Part shown: piece by piece, positions 24,901 to 36,377 of the stretch
Layout: every line of letters begins with the position of its first letter
How positions within the stretch are numbered: the first letter of the stretch is position 1
Assembly (NCBI GenBank): GCA_964036045.1
Contig: OZ038388.1
Location: 8,842,223-8,906,222, forward strand
DNA from: Eutreptiella sp. 'Long Island Sound 2002'
Taxonomy: Eukaryota > Euglenozoa > Euglenophyceae > Eutreptiales > Eutreptiaceae
Length of the DNA stretch: 64,000 bases
Direction of reading: 5' to 3'
Position numbers and translations under genes: made by a program
Notes under the pieces: model-generated
What the model was told of the DNA's origin: nothing
Seen by the model: only the letters and a program-made list of their open reading frames with translations
Database searches by the model: none

Positions 24901-25394
24901 CTAGCGCAGTGGCCGCCGTTGCCCTATTCTCCCGGGTCTTATCTGTAATTCTGGACATGGAGCTTTTCTGTGAAGCAGATGGCTACTACGACTACATACC
25001 CACGTCAACAAACTCCATACCACATAAGGTCACCCCGCAAATGGCTGCCAGAGGACTAGGAGAGGCGGGCAGAGTGAGAGTTGCTTGGTCCATATGGAGA
25101 AAAGTCGTACCCAAGGGACTCAAAACTGCATACAGGAAAGCAACGCGACACTACCATCCACAACACATGGCTCACTACAGACGGCAGGACACCATTAAAC
25201 AAATGCTCGAATCTGTAATGGTGAGAACAAATGGCCTGTGACACACACGAGCCCGACAATCAGCCGGAGCCTTCCTGAGATACAAAAACGCTGAAAAATG
25301 CAAGCTGCTGCTCAACGCTGCCAGACTCAATGCGTCGGAACCCAGAAAGACATGCAAAATTCGACTCCCAACACTCAGCGGCATTACCAGGGAC

Positions 25395-25821
25395 ATAGGC
25401 AGAGACGGGATGGGCAAGTGGATGCTGAAAATTGATTTAACAAATTGCTACTGGAGCATCCGCCTCCCACATAGTTGGAGAAATTTTTTCTTGGTAGCCA
25501 GGGGGGGGGGGGGTCGTTACAAGTTCACTCGCCTCCCTTTCAGGGCGGCAGTTGGAAAAGCTTCGCTCTGCAGGCTTCATTATCAGCCCCAAAAGTGATT
25601 TGACCCCAGCCAAGGCAATGACATTTGTCGGCAAGCACGTAGACACTATCAACAGGCAGGTATCAAACACTCCAGAGGTTTTGGTTGGAGCCTTCAAAAT
25701 GTACATACGTATGTTGGGGACAGGCGTGTTGCGAGGTGATGACATGCTCCGCCTTTTGGGCATGCTCCAATGGCTGTCGCGGCCCGCATCGCTGTCACAC
25801 TTCGTGTCGGGGGCCTACTAG
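25395..25821 (+). pseudogene. Reverse transcriptase of the DIRS-type element (deleted core)
   Basis: Motif A is clear: KIDLTNCYWSIRLP with its catalytic Asp, followed by YKFTRLPF (start of motif B). The frame then changes at about 25550 into LRSAGFIISPKSDLTPAKAM, the motif E-like segment that normally follows the catalytic YxDD by a few residues, and TFVGKHVDT. The stretch from mid motif B to motif C (YxDD) is missing, so the polymerase site is incomplete. The thumb-like helix MLRLLGMLQWLSRPASLSHF ends this part. The domain order places RT downstream of the recombinase. Confidence 0.7.
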
Positions 25822-25879
25822 GCTGCGACTTTCGCCTCAGGCAGGCTGTCCAGGGCGCTCTCCCGCAGCATTGCATCAG

Positions 25880-26321
25880 CACTCATGTTTTCCCTGTTGC
25901 CTCAATCCTTCCAAAGCCAGGCTCAGGTCAATGGCGACATCCTCTTCGTTGATGCGGCGCCTGCACCGTCTCCTGCAAACCCCCTCCGTTTCCGTATAGG
26001 TATAGTGGGTGGGGTGGGTTATTACAAGTCCTGTATCAGCCCCCAATGGATCGACAGCCTGAGCACAGACTTGGAGCGAGCATACAGCAAGATATCGTCC
26101 AAATAAACCTGGAAGCTGACTTTGCCCTTGTAACTCTGCCGGGCTGAACAAACAAGGGACTTGATGAGAACTTGGCAGACTGCTGGGCTGTAGCGCCAAC
26201 CAAGTAGCAGGCGGAACTGTTCGCCCTCTACACAGGTGCCAAAATATCAGCTTACAAAAGACAGCACATGGTTTACCTCGGGACGGACAGTGATGTGGCA
26301 CGGTCACAGTTAGTCACTTAG
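25880..26321 (+). pseudogene. RNase H of the DIRS-type element (degenerate)
   Basis: One frame reads GDILFVDAAPAP then FRIGIVGGVGYYKS, like the first Asp strand and following strands of RNase H (usually TDAS). After stops and a frame change, 26211-26321 reads AELFALYTGAK and YLGTDSDVARSQL, matching the E helix and the T-D-S strand of RNase H. Internal stops show decay. Confidence 0.55.
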
Positions 26322-26675
26322 AAAGCGCTGATAGCTTGCAAAACACAACACAGGCTGCTGTGTCGCGTTTTCTGGGTGAGGTACCGGAGCGGCATCTAGC
26401 TGGGTTTATTCAGGGTCGACTCTTCACGAAATCCTGCCGACCCTTTGAGTAGAATTGCAGACTTCCCCACAGAGACCGCTGCACATGCAGCTGCTGAGAC
26501 GCACCGCAATGTGTGGGGGCAAAGTCCCCAGCCATTCTGCAATCTGTACATACAACCGCCTCTGCCTTGAAGGCCAGCAGCCTAACAGAGAGCGTTCTGG
26601 CTCGCATACGCTCGCTCATTGTGTACGAGCTTGTTGGCAGTCAGCAGTGGGGCACAGTTGAGGAGGGTGTGCGGA

Positions 26676-26779
26676 ACAGGAGTTCTTGAAGAACGAAGGT
26701 TCCACCTACTAACCCTCTGATAACCCCATTACCCCTGATTAGGTCTTTCTGTTTTATATTTTCTATCACATACATGAGC
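26676..26779 (+). repeat. Right terminal direct repeat of the DIRS-type element
   Basis: Same orientation as 22742-22845 and about 95% identical by eye over 104 bp. It marks the right edge of the element or of its internal split repeat. Confidence 0.9.
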
Positions 26780-27475
26780 AATCCCACCCGCTTGCCCTCT
26801 AAGGCTTTGTCTATGTTCCGCAGACCTTGCGGAGTTTTGTCCATATGCAATAGGCTATAGTCCTTCGATTGGCACATTGTGATACTGTGGAGTGAAAGGA
26901 ACAAAGGGAACCTGGTCTACGAGTAGCGCTCAGTATAAGGACGTCTCCTTTGAAGGCCCAAGTTGAGCGCATGCAAGAGCTTTGGAAAGGGATGCAAATT
27001 ATGGTTGTCCGTTTCAAGCGTCTTAATTTTTGCACACCGGAGGTGTGCAAGATGAGCACCATGTTCAAGGACTCTGGTAAGAATAAATCAACACAGTGCA
27101 GTTGCTCCCTGGTTCGAGATGTTTCTCAAGAATTGTGCCACATGGGTAAGCAAAATGTATCCCCGTGGGTTCTTTTGTGGTTAAACTCAGGGGCAGGCCC
27201 GCTTTACGATTCTACGATTTTATGATCCTACGGTTTTACAGCTCTTTTTTTACGACTTGTCACGACATTTTGTGGTCCTTTTGCAAGTTTTACCATCCGT
27301 TTGCCTCCGCTGTTTGGTTACGTGTTCTTCCTCCCATCCAAGCCCCATGATCACCTCTGCTTTTTGCTCTGTACATTTGGTCACGGGTAATGGCATGACC
27401 AGAGCGTGTCTCACAGAATCAGCGTCCTGCTTGCACAGAAATACCCCGCTGCCTCTCTTCCCAGATCCTCTTGAC

Positions 27476-27934
27476 ATGTCCAATCCCGTGGTGTTCTTTG
27501 ATGTTGAGTCTGGTGGTCAGCCTGTGGGCCGGCTTCTGTTTGAACTTTTTGCGAAGGATGTCCCCAGGACCGCCGAGAATTTCCGTGCCCTTTGCACTGG
27601 AGAGCGAGGTACAGGGCAATGTGGGAAGCCCCTGCACTACAAAGGCACCCCGATCCACCGTGTGATCAAGGGGGTAATGTTGCAGGGGGGGGACATTGAA
27701 CGCGGCACAGGCGGGGGTGGTGAGTCCATCTATGGCAAGCATTTTGCAGACGAGGGCTTTGCCCACAAGCACTGCTACGGCTGCTTGTCCATGGCAAATT
27801 TGGGGCCCAACACAAACAACTCCCAGTTCTTTATCATCATGGGTAAATGCTCAGAGCTCGATGGGCAACATGTTGTATTTGGGCAGATCACAGAAGAGTC
27901 CAAAGCAGTGCTGAAGAAACTGCAGTCTGTGAAG
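27476..27934 (+). CDS. Cyclophilin-type peptidyl-prolyl isomerase, exon 1
   Basis: The ATG at 27476 starts [25 protein letters not shown], the normal cyclophilin beginning. Conserved segments follow in order: [29 protein letters not shown] (active-site Arg and Gln kept, the usual Phe replaced by Val), [24 protein letters not shown] and LDGQHVVFG. The position of the cyclosporin-binding Trp of CypA is Glu here, as in divergent large cyclophilins. The exon ends either at AAG|GTCACT (27934) or at TCT|GTGAAG (27928), both phase 0. The frame stays open into the intron to 28267, but the family sequence stops here and resumes at 29425. Confidence 0.92.
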
Positions 27935-29424
27935 GTCACTGCCCCCATGCCCCAAGGGAAGAACATTCCTTTGCACTATCTTGCACCTCCGCCTTTCTGG
28001 TCAACACGATGCACCCGTATTCAGTCAATCCCAGTGCGCAATAAATATGTTGTTCATCGCACCAACCAGAGGATGAATGATGTTCTTCCAGCGTTGGATT
28101 GTAGGGATTGCATTGTGTGCTGGGTGCGCGCTGTGTGCAATTTTGGCCGTTTTGAACAGGGCAAAGGGACTTCCTTCCGACCCCCAGGCGACACCCCCAC
28201 CCAACCATGCACATCACAGGGAGCCTCAAGTGATCACTTGCTCCAGCACGAATACATACAAGGTTGAAAGCCAGTGCAGAAGCCCAAGCAGTCGCACCCG
28301 GCTACCTAGCAATAGTACAGATGTTAAGGTTTGGGACACCACAGGTTAAAGGGGCCCTTTAAGGTTTTTCTTCAACAATTCTCCGTATGTCGTTGTACAA
28401 TTAATCATAAGCTCAAGGGGTATGACCCAAGATTTATGCTCCAAGCCAATGTGGACAGCAATGCTGTGCTGCTTCATGATGTTCCACTGCAGCTTTTAGC
28501 CTGTGTATGCGGGGTTGGAGGTGGTTGGTGGTTTTGGGGTTGGTTCCGGTGCAGTCACCCCAATAGTGGGTGCTGTGCGGAAACTTTCCAGAGTGTTGCA
28601 CTGTGCTGACGCACCCAAAAATTTTTTCTGGTTGGGACTTCTGGATGCATGAGTGGAAGCACCGCCCAACTGCAACCACTGATGAGAGCTGTATTCCTTT
28701 GCCAGCGAAGCCCATCGCTGGTCACACACACAATCTGTGCGCACCTCTCATTATTCTGGTGAATAGGTGATCCAGCGGGTGAAGCACCTAGAGTTGGTGG
28801 AAGAGGGTACAAGTTGGGGGCCATCCATCATGAACGCCCCCCACACACCCCTGAATGCAATACAATGGCCTCTTAGATTATTTTGTGTATTATTTGTTTG
28901 CAACCGCCCGGCAGTGACAAATTTGAAAAAAGACGTTTGGATGCATCAATTTCTGTGTGCTGTATACAGTGTGCAGCCGTTCATTTCCGTGTGGCTTTAG
29001 CTGAGGCTTCAGAGGGTTTTCAACGGACTGGGACAGATACTTCAGGGGGCTTTGGCAAGGCTTTCCCAAAGCAATGAAGGAGCCTCGGCGGCTGGGGCAG
29101 AGAATGGCAAGCAAGATTACACCCAGGCCCAACAAGCCGATTCTTGTTTCAGCTGCTTTTTTTGTTATTGTTCTTAGTTTTCGCTTTTTTGTTTTCGTTT
29201 CTTGTTGTTTGCTGGTGTTGGGGGTGGTTGTGCTGCTGCTGTTGCTGCTGTTGCTTTATGAATTGTTGCTTGAGCTGTTGTTGCTTTTGATGATGATGAT
29301 GATGCTGGTGGTGGTGGTGGTGGTGGTGGTGGTGGTGGTGGTGGTGGTGGTGGTGGTGGTGGTGGTGGTGGTGGTGGTGGTGGTGGTGATGTCGCTGTTG
29401 TTATTTTTGTCATTGTTGTTGTAG
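27935..29424 (+). other. Cyclophilin intron with (GTG)n tract
   Basis: A 1.49 kb intron whose acceptor is TTGTTGTTGTAG. Its 3' end holds a T-rich stretch and a perfect trinucleotide repeat close to the splice site. No other coding sequence was recognised. Confidence 0.7.
29306..29388. repeat. (GTG)n trinucleotide repeat
   Basis: About 27 perfect TGG/GTG units lying about 36 bases upstream of the acceptor of cyclophilin exon 2. It opens poly-Val, poly-Thr and poly-Pro frames on the two strands, which are artefacts. Confidence 0.95.
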
Positions 29425-29814
29425 GTCAACTCCCAAGACCGCCCGGTGAATCCTGTCGTCATTGCCGACTGCGGGGAGCTGAAAGACGCGTTGCTGCTCA
29501 AGCCCAGCCCGACAGCACAGACCCGACTGCGAAGTGTGATCGTAGGGAAGAAGCGGGGGAGGGACGACGATTCCGCTGATGCGATGGATGTTGCAATGGA
29601 CCAGGGACCACAGGCCCCTGCAGCCAAACGGCTGAAGCGGTCGGATGGCACTGCGCTGCCCGTTGGGGACGTTATGGGGCACCTGGACAGCAAAGTGGAG
29701 CTGAAGCAGATGTTCCATGACATGAAAGTGCGCCATGAGAAGCGGCTGAGAAAGAAAGGAATGAAAGGGAAGAAGAAAGGCAAGACAGTGCGCCTGCACC
29801 GGGGGAAGAAGTGA
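29425..29814 (+). CDS. Cyclophilin-type peptidyl-prolyl isomerase, exon 2
   Basis: After GTAG the exon reads VNSQDRPVNPVVIADCGEL in phase 0, the last beta strand of cyclophilins; the D-x-P-x-x-P-V-x-I-A-D-C-G-E-L form is typical of Cyp40 and nuclear multidomain cyclophilins. A C-terminal extension of about 110 residues follows. It includes a basic patch (GKKRGRDDDS), a second (AAKRLKR) and a lysine-rich end (RKKGMKGKKKGKT). These look like nuclear or nucleolar localisation signals, so a role in RNP or ribosome maturation is possible. Stop TGA at 29812. Confidence 0.9.
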   Translation, partial: VNSQDRPVNPVVIADCGELKDALLLKPSPTAQTRLRSVIVGKKRGRDDDSADAMDVAMDQGPQAPAAKRLKRSDGTALPVGDVMGHLDSKVELKQMFHDMKVRHEKRLRKKGMKGKKKGKTVRLHRGKK

Positions 29815-32800
29815 GTGGCAGGGGTCCAGGCTTAGCATTCAGGCCAGGCTGATGAATGCGGAGCGGACTGGGCCAGAAGGGCCACAACCGTTTTGCAGCC
29901 GCCAGCACGGCTACTGCAACCGCTCTCCAACCGCCAGTAACCCCTCTGGTAACTGCTCTTGAATGCACTGCATGTCCAACTCATTCGATGGGGGGGTTAA
30001 GGTCTAAGGGGGGTCCGGGGCTGGACAACACCCACGCCAAACGACTTGCCATGGGCGGCCCCTGGACCCAAATCAGGGCATGCTGCCCACCCAGCCTTCC
30101 AGACCGGGTGCTCGGGTTATGCTGGCCTCCAAGGCGACGTCTCCACAGTAGGGGCCTGGGTGTAGTCCCCCTCGCCCACATCCCGCCGGCTTTGCATGAC
30201 CCCTTCCTCTGATGAGTACTCGGATTGTCGGGCCAAGGGGGTATGTCATAGGGGCAGGAGGGTACTCCGCTTGGCGGCTACCCTCCGCCCGTCGGGCGGT
30301 TCTTGACAAGGTGCGGCGAGCACGCCCTGAACGCCGCAGAAGGCCCGCAGAATCCGGGTCGGAGCAAAGGAGGACGTGCTTCCGAGGAGGCCAACAACGG
30401 TGCGGTGCTGACCGTGGCGCACGCGAGCGACAACGCAGCCCCTGGGGATGCGGTCCACGCGGTCGAGAGCAGTGCTCAGCGCGAGGAGGAGCGGCGAGAC
30501 GGTGCCCGGCCAGCGTGCGAGCGGCGCCAGGCTCCTGCCCGACGGTACGGGCGCCGTCGTCCCTTTTGACTCTGATGTGGGGCCCGCAGTGTGAGCGCTG
30601 TAGCTTCCGGCTGTTTTGGTGACCCGTATGGCAGCCCCGTGCAGGTGGCGGCCGTTGCCTGGGCGGTGCTGTGGGATGTGCCGGGGACCTGCAGTGACCA
30701 CATGCCCCCCGTGGGTAGGGGCCACACGTAGCGTGTGGGCAATGTGCACCGTCCGCCGGGCAGAGAAGGAGCAGATGACCAGCGGCGCACCGTGACACAT
30801 GGCAGCCCCAGACCCGTAGAGGATGCGGACGCGTTTCGTGCCCGGGTCGCATTGTGTATGTCGGGGGCGTGGCACAGAGTGCCATCTGAGCTCCTCCCTC
30901 AGAGTTCCACTTAACAACTCAGCACCAGTGGGGGGGGGGGGGGGTTACAGACCACCTCCCCCCCCCTTCCCCTCAGACCCACCCACCTACCACCTCCCCC
31001 CCCCCCCCTAAGTGATTGGGCCCCCGGCGCATTTTTTCATGGCATAAGATAGCATACATGGCCCTGCGGCGCATTCACATCCCTTTGGGGAGATGCCACT
31101 GCGCGCCATGACGAAAGCTGCGGTCTTTTTGCTTTCACGGATTTTCGAAAAATGGTTGGAGCCCCCGTTGTGCAGCGCGGTATGGCACCTCGTGGCTCTG
31201 GGGTAAATGTGTTTCTGGGCTGGCCCAAAAATTGCCCTCCATTACTTCGGGACTGGTGGGGTGGCGGTGGGGGGGGGGGGGGGGGGGCACCCACCCACCC
31301 ACCCCCCACCACCACCCACCCCCCACCACCACCCCTTAAGTGGTACTCTGGTCCTCCCTTCCAGGATGTAGTCGTAAACGTGAGGCCCAAGGCTGAAGCA
31401 CATTCAATAAGGTCCTTGCGCTGAGGGTGCCACGGAGCAGCTGAGTGGAAGGACGGCGTTCCAGCAGAAAACAACACAGAGCTGCAGGGGACTCCACAAC
31501 GATTTTTGCTGGGCATCGTGGTGTGTACAGGGGTCTGGAAAGTGGGCTCTCATGACGGGGGGCGTAAGTTTTGGTCATTTGTCGGTATCTTCAAGGGTAT
31601 TTGAAGGCAAGTGGACCACCAATTTCCCAATTTGACTCAAGGCGTGTATTTCTAAGTGCCTTTGGACTTCCCAGCTGTTGGGTTTGCTGGGAGAGTGGGG
31701 CTGGTGGGCTTCGTATTTCAGGGCCTCATCTCCCATCGGCCTAGGGCAATGCTGCTGAAGATCTGTTTCTTCTGCGTTGCATTGTGCTGCTCTCAGAATG
31801 GGGTGTTCCGAGGGGCCTGGGATTTGGCTGTGCCTTCCACGGGGCACAGCAGGCAATGCCGAAGGCCAACGAGAGGGGAAAGGGGCGTGTGTGGAACATG
31901 GACCCATGTGAACCTCTGCAGGCAACCTTGTCCTTTTTCATGGCATCAATCATTGCAAGTGCATTGTCCCCCGAGTGACCAGCCCTTTGGGCTGGTTGCA
32001 GTTTGGATGAGAAGGACATATGTGTGCATTGGAGGTATGCCCCTGGAAGCACCTGCACCCTTGTGTAGTGCAAAGGCACAGGATCTGTGCAAATTCCAAG
32101 AGCACGCCCGCTGTATGCCACAGGCTCTTGTCTGAATCTAAATGCATGTATACCTGCATGCAACAATGTCATGCGCACAACTACGGAAGGCTCTTCCCAA
32201 TTTCGGTGCTTAGGTCTGGCGCAGGACGGGTGGCCTTTGCCGAAAGGGTGCCACCAGAAGCAAAGGTCGCATGTTTAGGGCTCTTATTTTCCGACACTGG
32301 ACTGGCTTACTGTTGAGCATTGGAGATGAACCTGATTGCATCTGCGAATGCTGCTCAATCATGGTCATGCATTGCAGTCGGATTTCAACCAGACTGAATG
32401 GCTGCATTCTCCATGTCCATTTCATGCCATGCCCTGCCCCGGCCTTGCCCTTGTTTCCAGTGGATCCGGAACGTACCCAGCATGCCCCTACGGTTGCATA
32501 AGCTTTGCAGGGGCGGGGCATCATCACAGCATTCACATGCGCCTGGGCACAGGTAAGTGCGATCATAGAGCAGATTCTTCCCAGCGCATACAGGCCTTGC
32601 TGGGCACAGCATCGGGTGTGTGTGGTTTGGCCCACCGGGCTTGTCATGCAATGGGGTGACTGACAGAAGGTCAGCACATGCAGCACAATGCCTCACACAG
32701 TGCGTACACAGTGCAAAGCGTTGTAGGTCAGCGTAAACCCTAGTTTGGACCTTTCCTTCACAGTACCAGGTTTTCACCCCATCTACTTCTCATGGATGGT

Positions 32801-33823
32801 GGCATGGTCTCCACAGTTTGTATCATTCTCTATGTGCCATGGGCTTGACTCAAAGGACATTTTCACCTGCCCACCAAATCGCGTTGGCAAAGCAGAGGGC
32901 AACCGTGACAGCTGAGCAGTTCAACCAAGATTGACATGTGCACACAGAGGGCATGCATTGCGCACACAGCGCACAATCTTTCCCAACAGTGCATTGCTAG
33001 CCACCCACCCAGAGCAGTGGTAACTGAACAGGGCGGTTAAAGCACCCCCTTGAAGCAGTGGATTGCAAATGGGTACGCCTCCCAGACACCTTTTTGAAGC
33101 GCTGGTGGGAGGTGCCCTAGACGAGCTTATGTGAAGGTTCATGGTCCAACTGGTCGTGGTCAGGCCAGCACACTGGGTTTGGGACTGCAATTACGGGGGG
33201 GGGGGGGGGTTATACAGGGTAGAATTTCTGTGTCATAAATTCTGTGTGAACTTTTTGTGCGCGTGCCGCACCCGGACACGTCTTGCAGATGCACGTCGCG
33301 TGCCTTGGCATGCGCCATTGCTCTTGGGTGACGACAGCGTACATTTTCGGAGAGCGTTTGAGGAATTGGGTTTGTGGTCAGGTTCAGGTCAGTTACCTGG
33401 CACATGGAGATGCCCGGGTTTCAATGGGGGATGTATTCGTACACGTGCAGGGGTTGCATAGGGTATGTGTAGGTTTATGAGGGCGCTCTTGCCATGGTGC
33501 CACTTTGGAAATAGAACCCAGATTGTACCTGCTGGCATCTCTGTGAACAATGAGGCAACCTAAGTGTAACAAACAATGCACACACTTCGTTTCATCTGCC
33601 TGGCAGATGACACGAAACCGAGTGGACTGGTGACGTTTAGGAGCAGAAGCCCTGTGCGTCTTATTGTGCATTGCTGTCATGCATGTCTCCTCCTTGGGCC
33701 TCAATGAGACCTTCTGGCTATACAGAGTCCATTTTTGCAGTTCTCATGGCCTTCTGGGTGTCCATTGTCCTTGTTGGATGGCACATCAGCCCCCACCATG
33801 GGCTTTGAGCGACCAAGGCATGC
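29815..33823. other. Gene-poor interval
   Basis: Four kilobases without a supported gene. A GC-rich island at 30200-30900 is open on both strands but matches nothing I know. G/C runs and CCACC-rich stretches occur at 30930-31010 and 31261-31340. The segment 31560-33800 is near-neutral in composition and shows no recognisable feature. Confidence 0.5.
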
Positions 33824-33927
33824 ATGAGGACGGCATCCACCCAGGCTGCGGGGTCGTCGTCCAGTTCCAAGGACAAGGACAAGGACAAGGACAAGGACAA
33901 GCCAGTTGACACCAGCTTATGGCGCAG
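33824..33927 (+). CDS. PH-like domain protein, exon 1 (candidate start)
   Basis: ATG at 33824 begins MRTASTQAAGSSSSS, then a lysine-aspartate repeat made by five AAGGAC hexamers, then PVDTSLWR. The donor is GCGCAG|GTACTT in phase 2. The split Arg codon is restored at the acceptor at 34986. The start codon is the first in-frame ATG that I see, but earlier exons cannot be excluded. Confidence 0.5.
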
Positions 33928-34986
33928 GTACTTAGATAGGCATTGGGGGGGGTGGGAAGAGGTCACGTCTCGAGTGTGTTTTCCTCACGGCCATTTTGCA
34001 TGGATATCAAATACATTGAGTTCTCATTGTTGTCGTATGGTGCCCGATGCTCGTGTTCTGGATGTCTGTTCTTTCTTTGGCAGCCAGGAAGGTGCATAAT
34101 AGGGGCGTTTGCTTGGTTTTGGTCCAGGGTCAGGCAGGGGGTCTGCTCGCCCCCCATTCGTGGCGTTGGGGTGGCGGGATTGTGTGGGTCCTGGCATTGC
34201 AGTCCTGGGCTGGATGGGGTGATGCCAAGTTTTTCTGTGGCTTTGTGTCAAGCAGGGACAGACCACGCGGGATGAAAACCATTCGCGACGATGCCAAAAA
34301 AGACAACCGTTTGAAGTGGTCTGATATGACTGCGATCGACCTCTTTCCAACACGTCTGTTGAGCAGCACATGGGCTGTAGTAGTTGTCAAGTCTGAGCCA
34401 GACCACGCCCAGGTTGCCCCACCAGTGAGGCCCGCCACCATGAAGATGCAGAAAGTTTGCCAACACAAGCGGCCAGATGCCGATTGACGCAGCCATTGAG
34501 AGCAGCAATTGCTGAGAGCTTTGTCCCAAGCCCCCCACCCCAACCCTCCTGACCCCAAACAGACTCCAGCAACCCCCCCCCCCCCCCGCCCCCTGAATCC
34601 CAACCCAACCCAAGAAGGGGACACGAGCAATTGTGTGGGACTGTTACACTGCAGAACTAATGGCGGAAATTGTCTATAGCAGGGACATTCAGCCGATCAG
34701 TACCGACCATTGATCCCCAACCCAACCCAACCCAACCCCCGAACCCCGACCCAAGCTCAGATCGTAGTGCAGCGTGCCAAGATGCCCTTGTCCCCTCCCC
34801 GAGCCAGGGAGGATAGGGAGCAGCACACTGCGCCAACGGGACGATTAATGGCCAGTTGCATGGAACTGAGAAGGCAACGAAGGCCGTGTGAAGGCATGCG
34901 CGGCGGGAGCAAAGTGGCGGGTCCACACCTGACCTTTTTAGGGCCCCTGGATCCCGCCCCGCCTCCACGTCTCCCGGTTGCCTCAG

Positions 34987-35521
34987 GTGCTTCTACGACC
35001 TGCCCCCATGGCCGGACCCGGAGCAGAAGTACCCAATCGACCCCTTCACACAGCTGCCCATCATCGGCATCCACCCCGCATACCAACGGCTGCTGCCGGC
35101 GCTGCACGAGTGCGTCATCTTCTACCTCGCCTCCTTCCGCCGCAAGCCCCAGGCCTCCGCGCTCTCGCAGCTGCTGCACAAGCGCTTCCTCGTCGTGACC
35201 GACGACACGATGTACTCCTGCACGCGGTTCGGCTACGTCACCCGCTGCATGCCCCTGTGCGCGTGGGTCGGCGTCCTGACGTGCTACGCCCAGAAGGCCG
35301 TGGGCTTCCTCTGCAGCACCGACATCGACTTCTACTGCGAAGTCGCCGACCCCGAGAATCTGGTGCGGGTCGTGACGAGCCTCTACCGCAAGATCATGGA
35401 CCGGCCCCTGCGGGTGTTCCGGTGCCGCGAGGGCGAGCAGATGACCCACAAACTGCAGCTGCAGAAGCCGCCGGACTGGGTCAAGAAGATGCTGGAGCCC
35501 CGCAAGATCCACAGCTATGAG
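34987..35521 (+). CDS. PH-like domain protein, exon 2 (core domain)
   Basis: Acceptor TTGCCTCAG; donor ATGAG|GTGGGG in phase 0. The exon reads CFYDLPPWPDPEQKYPIDP, then QRLLPALHECVIFYLASFRRK, then a beta-rich stretch: KRFLVVTDDTMYSC, YVTRCMPLCAWVGV, VGFLCSTDIDFYCEV and a C-terminal helix ENLVRVVTSLYRKIMDRPLRVF. A strand with VVTDDxMY, further strands and a final amphipathic helix resemble PH-like domains such as the myosin-I tail (TH1) fold, which bind membranes or proteins. The family assignment is by pattern only. Confidence 0.7.
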
Positions 35522-36377
35522 GTGGGGGTTGTTTGTGTCGCCGGTGGTCCTGGTGGGGGGCGGGGGGGGGTCTGAGTGTCTTGTTTTTTGCGAAAGGCGC
35601 CTAGGGTCGTTTTCGGCCCTTGATAAGCTTTTGCCTCCTTCTTGTGATCTGCATGTGCTGATTTGTTGCTGACGTCGTCTCAAAGAACAACCCACAAGTG
35701 ACAGCTCACACGTCACCATTCGGGGGGGCTGTCCTTAAGCACCCAGATCTTTTTTTTTCCGTTAGGGACAGCCCTTAAGGACAGCCCCCAGGGACCGCCA
35801 ACCGCCAACCGCCACCAATCGCCACCAACCGCCAGCCTTTGAGGTAGAGAAGGTCCCATGATCGTGAAGCAGAGAGCGTCCCCGTGAACGTTCGTTTCTG
35901 TTGGCGACACGAACCCTTTTTTTTCTCCTTGAGGACAGTCCGGGGGGGGGGGGGGGGCTGAAGGGGTCGGCTGTACCTGATGACGCTGAATCCAGATTAG
36001 GGGGTGACATCTCTTGTTGCACCTGATCAGCCAGGTTGAGTTAATGTGGTACGTGGGACCTGGTTGTGGTGGATCTGCGCTCTATCGCTTGTCCACCACA
36101 GCGAAAGGCACCCATGACATGTCGAATTTCTTTGATTTTCCTTATTTTTTGACGCGATGCAATGCTTTCGAAGGGGTGCTCTGGGTCCCTCTCGGCCTCG
36201 TCCATCCCCCCGGCATGGTGTGCCGGCTCACCAAGGGGACAGGGTCCCGAGCCTGTGGCCACTGCACCATCCGTCCCCTCCGCACCCCATGACCGGCCCC
36301 GTCGAGCCGGTGCACTGCGATCGCAGCCACCAAACGGGGGATACATTCCCCCAATCCACTCTGCTCTTCCAGCGTTG

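Larger units (their letters stand above)
22742..26779 (+). mobile_element. Degenerate tyrosine-recombinase (DIRS/PAT/Ngaro-type) retrotransposon
   Basis: About 4.0 kb bounded by 104-bp direct repeats. Inside, in order, are a lysine- and serine-rich gag-like stretch with a CCHC-like cluster, a tyrosine recombinase, a reverse transcriptase and an RNase H, all on the + strand. Recombinase plus reverse transcriptase with no DDE integrase or protease defines the DIRS order of retrotransposons. Direct rather than inverted ends suggest the PAT/Ngaro (split direct repeat) arrangement. Frameshifts, stops and a missing RT motif C show that this copy is dead. Confidence 0.75.

Noticed and set aside
29074-29424. 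Hydrophobic frame with a long poly-Val segment
   Set aside because: It is the translation of a GTG microsatellite within the cyclophilin intron.
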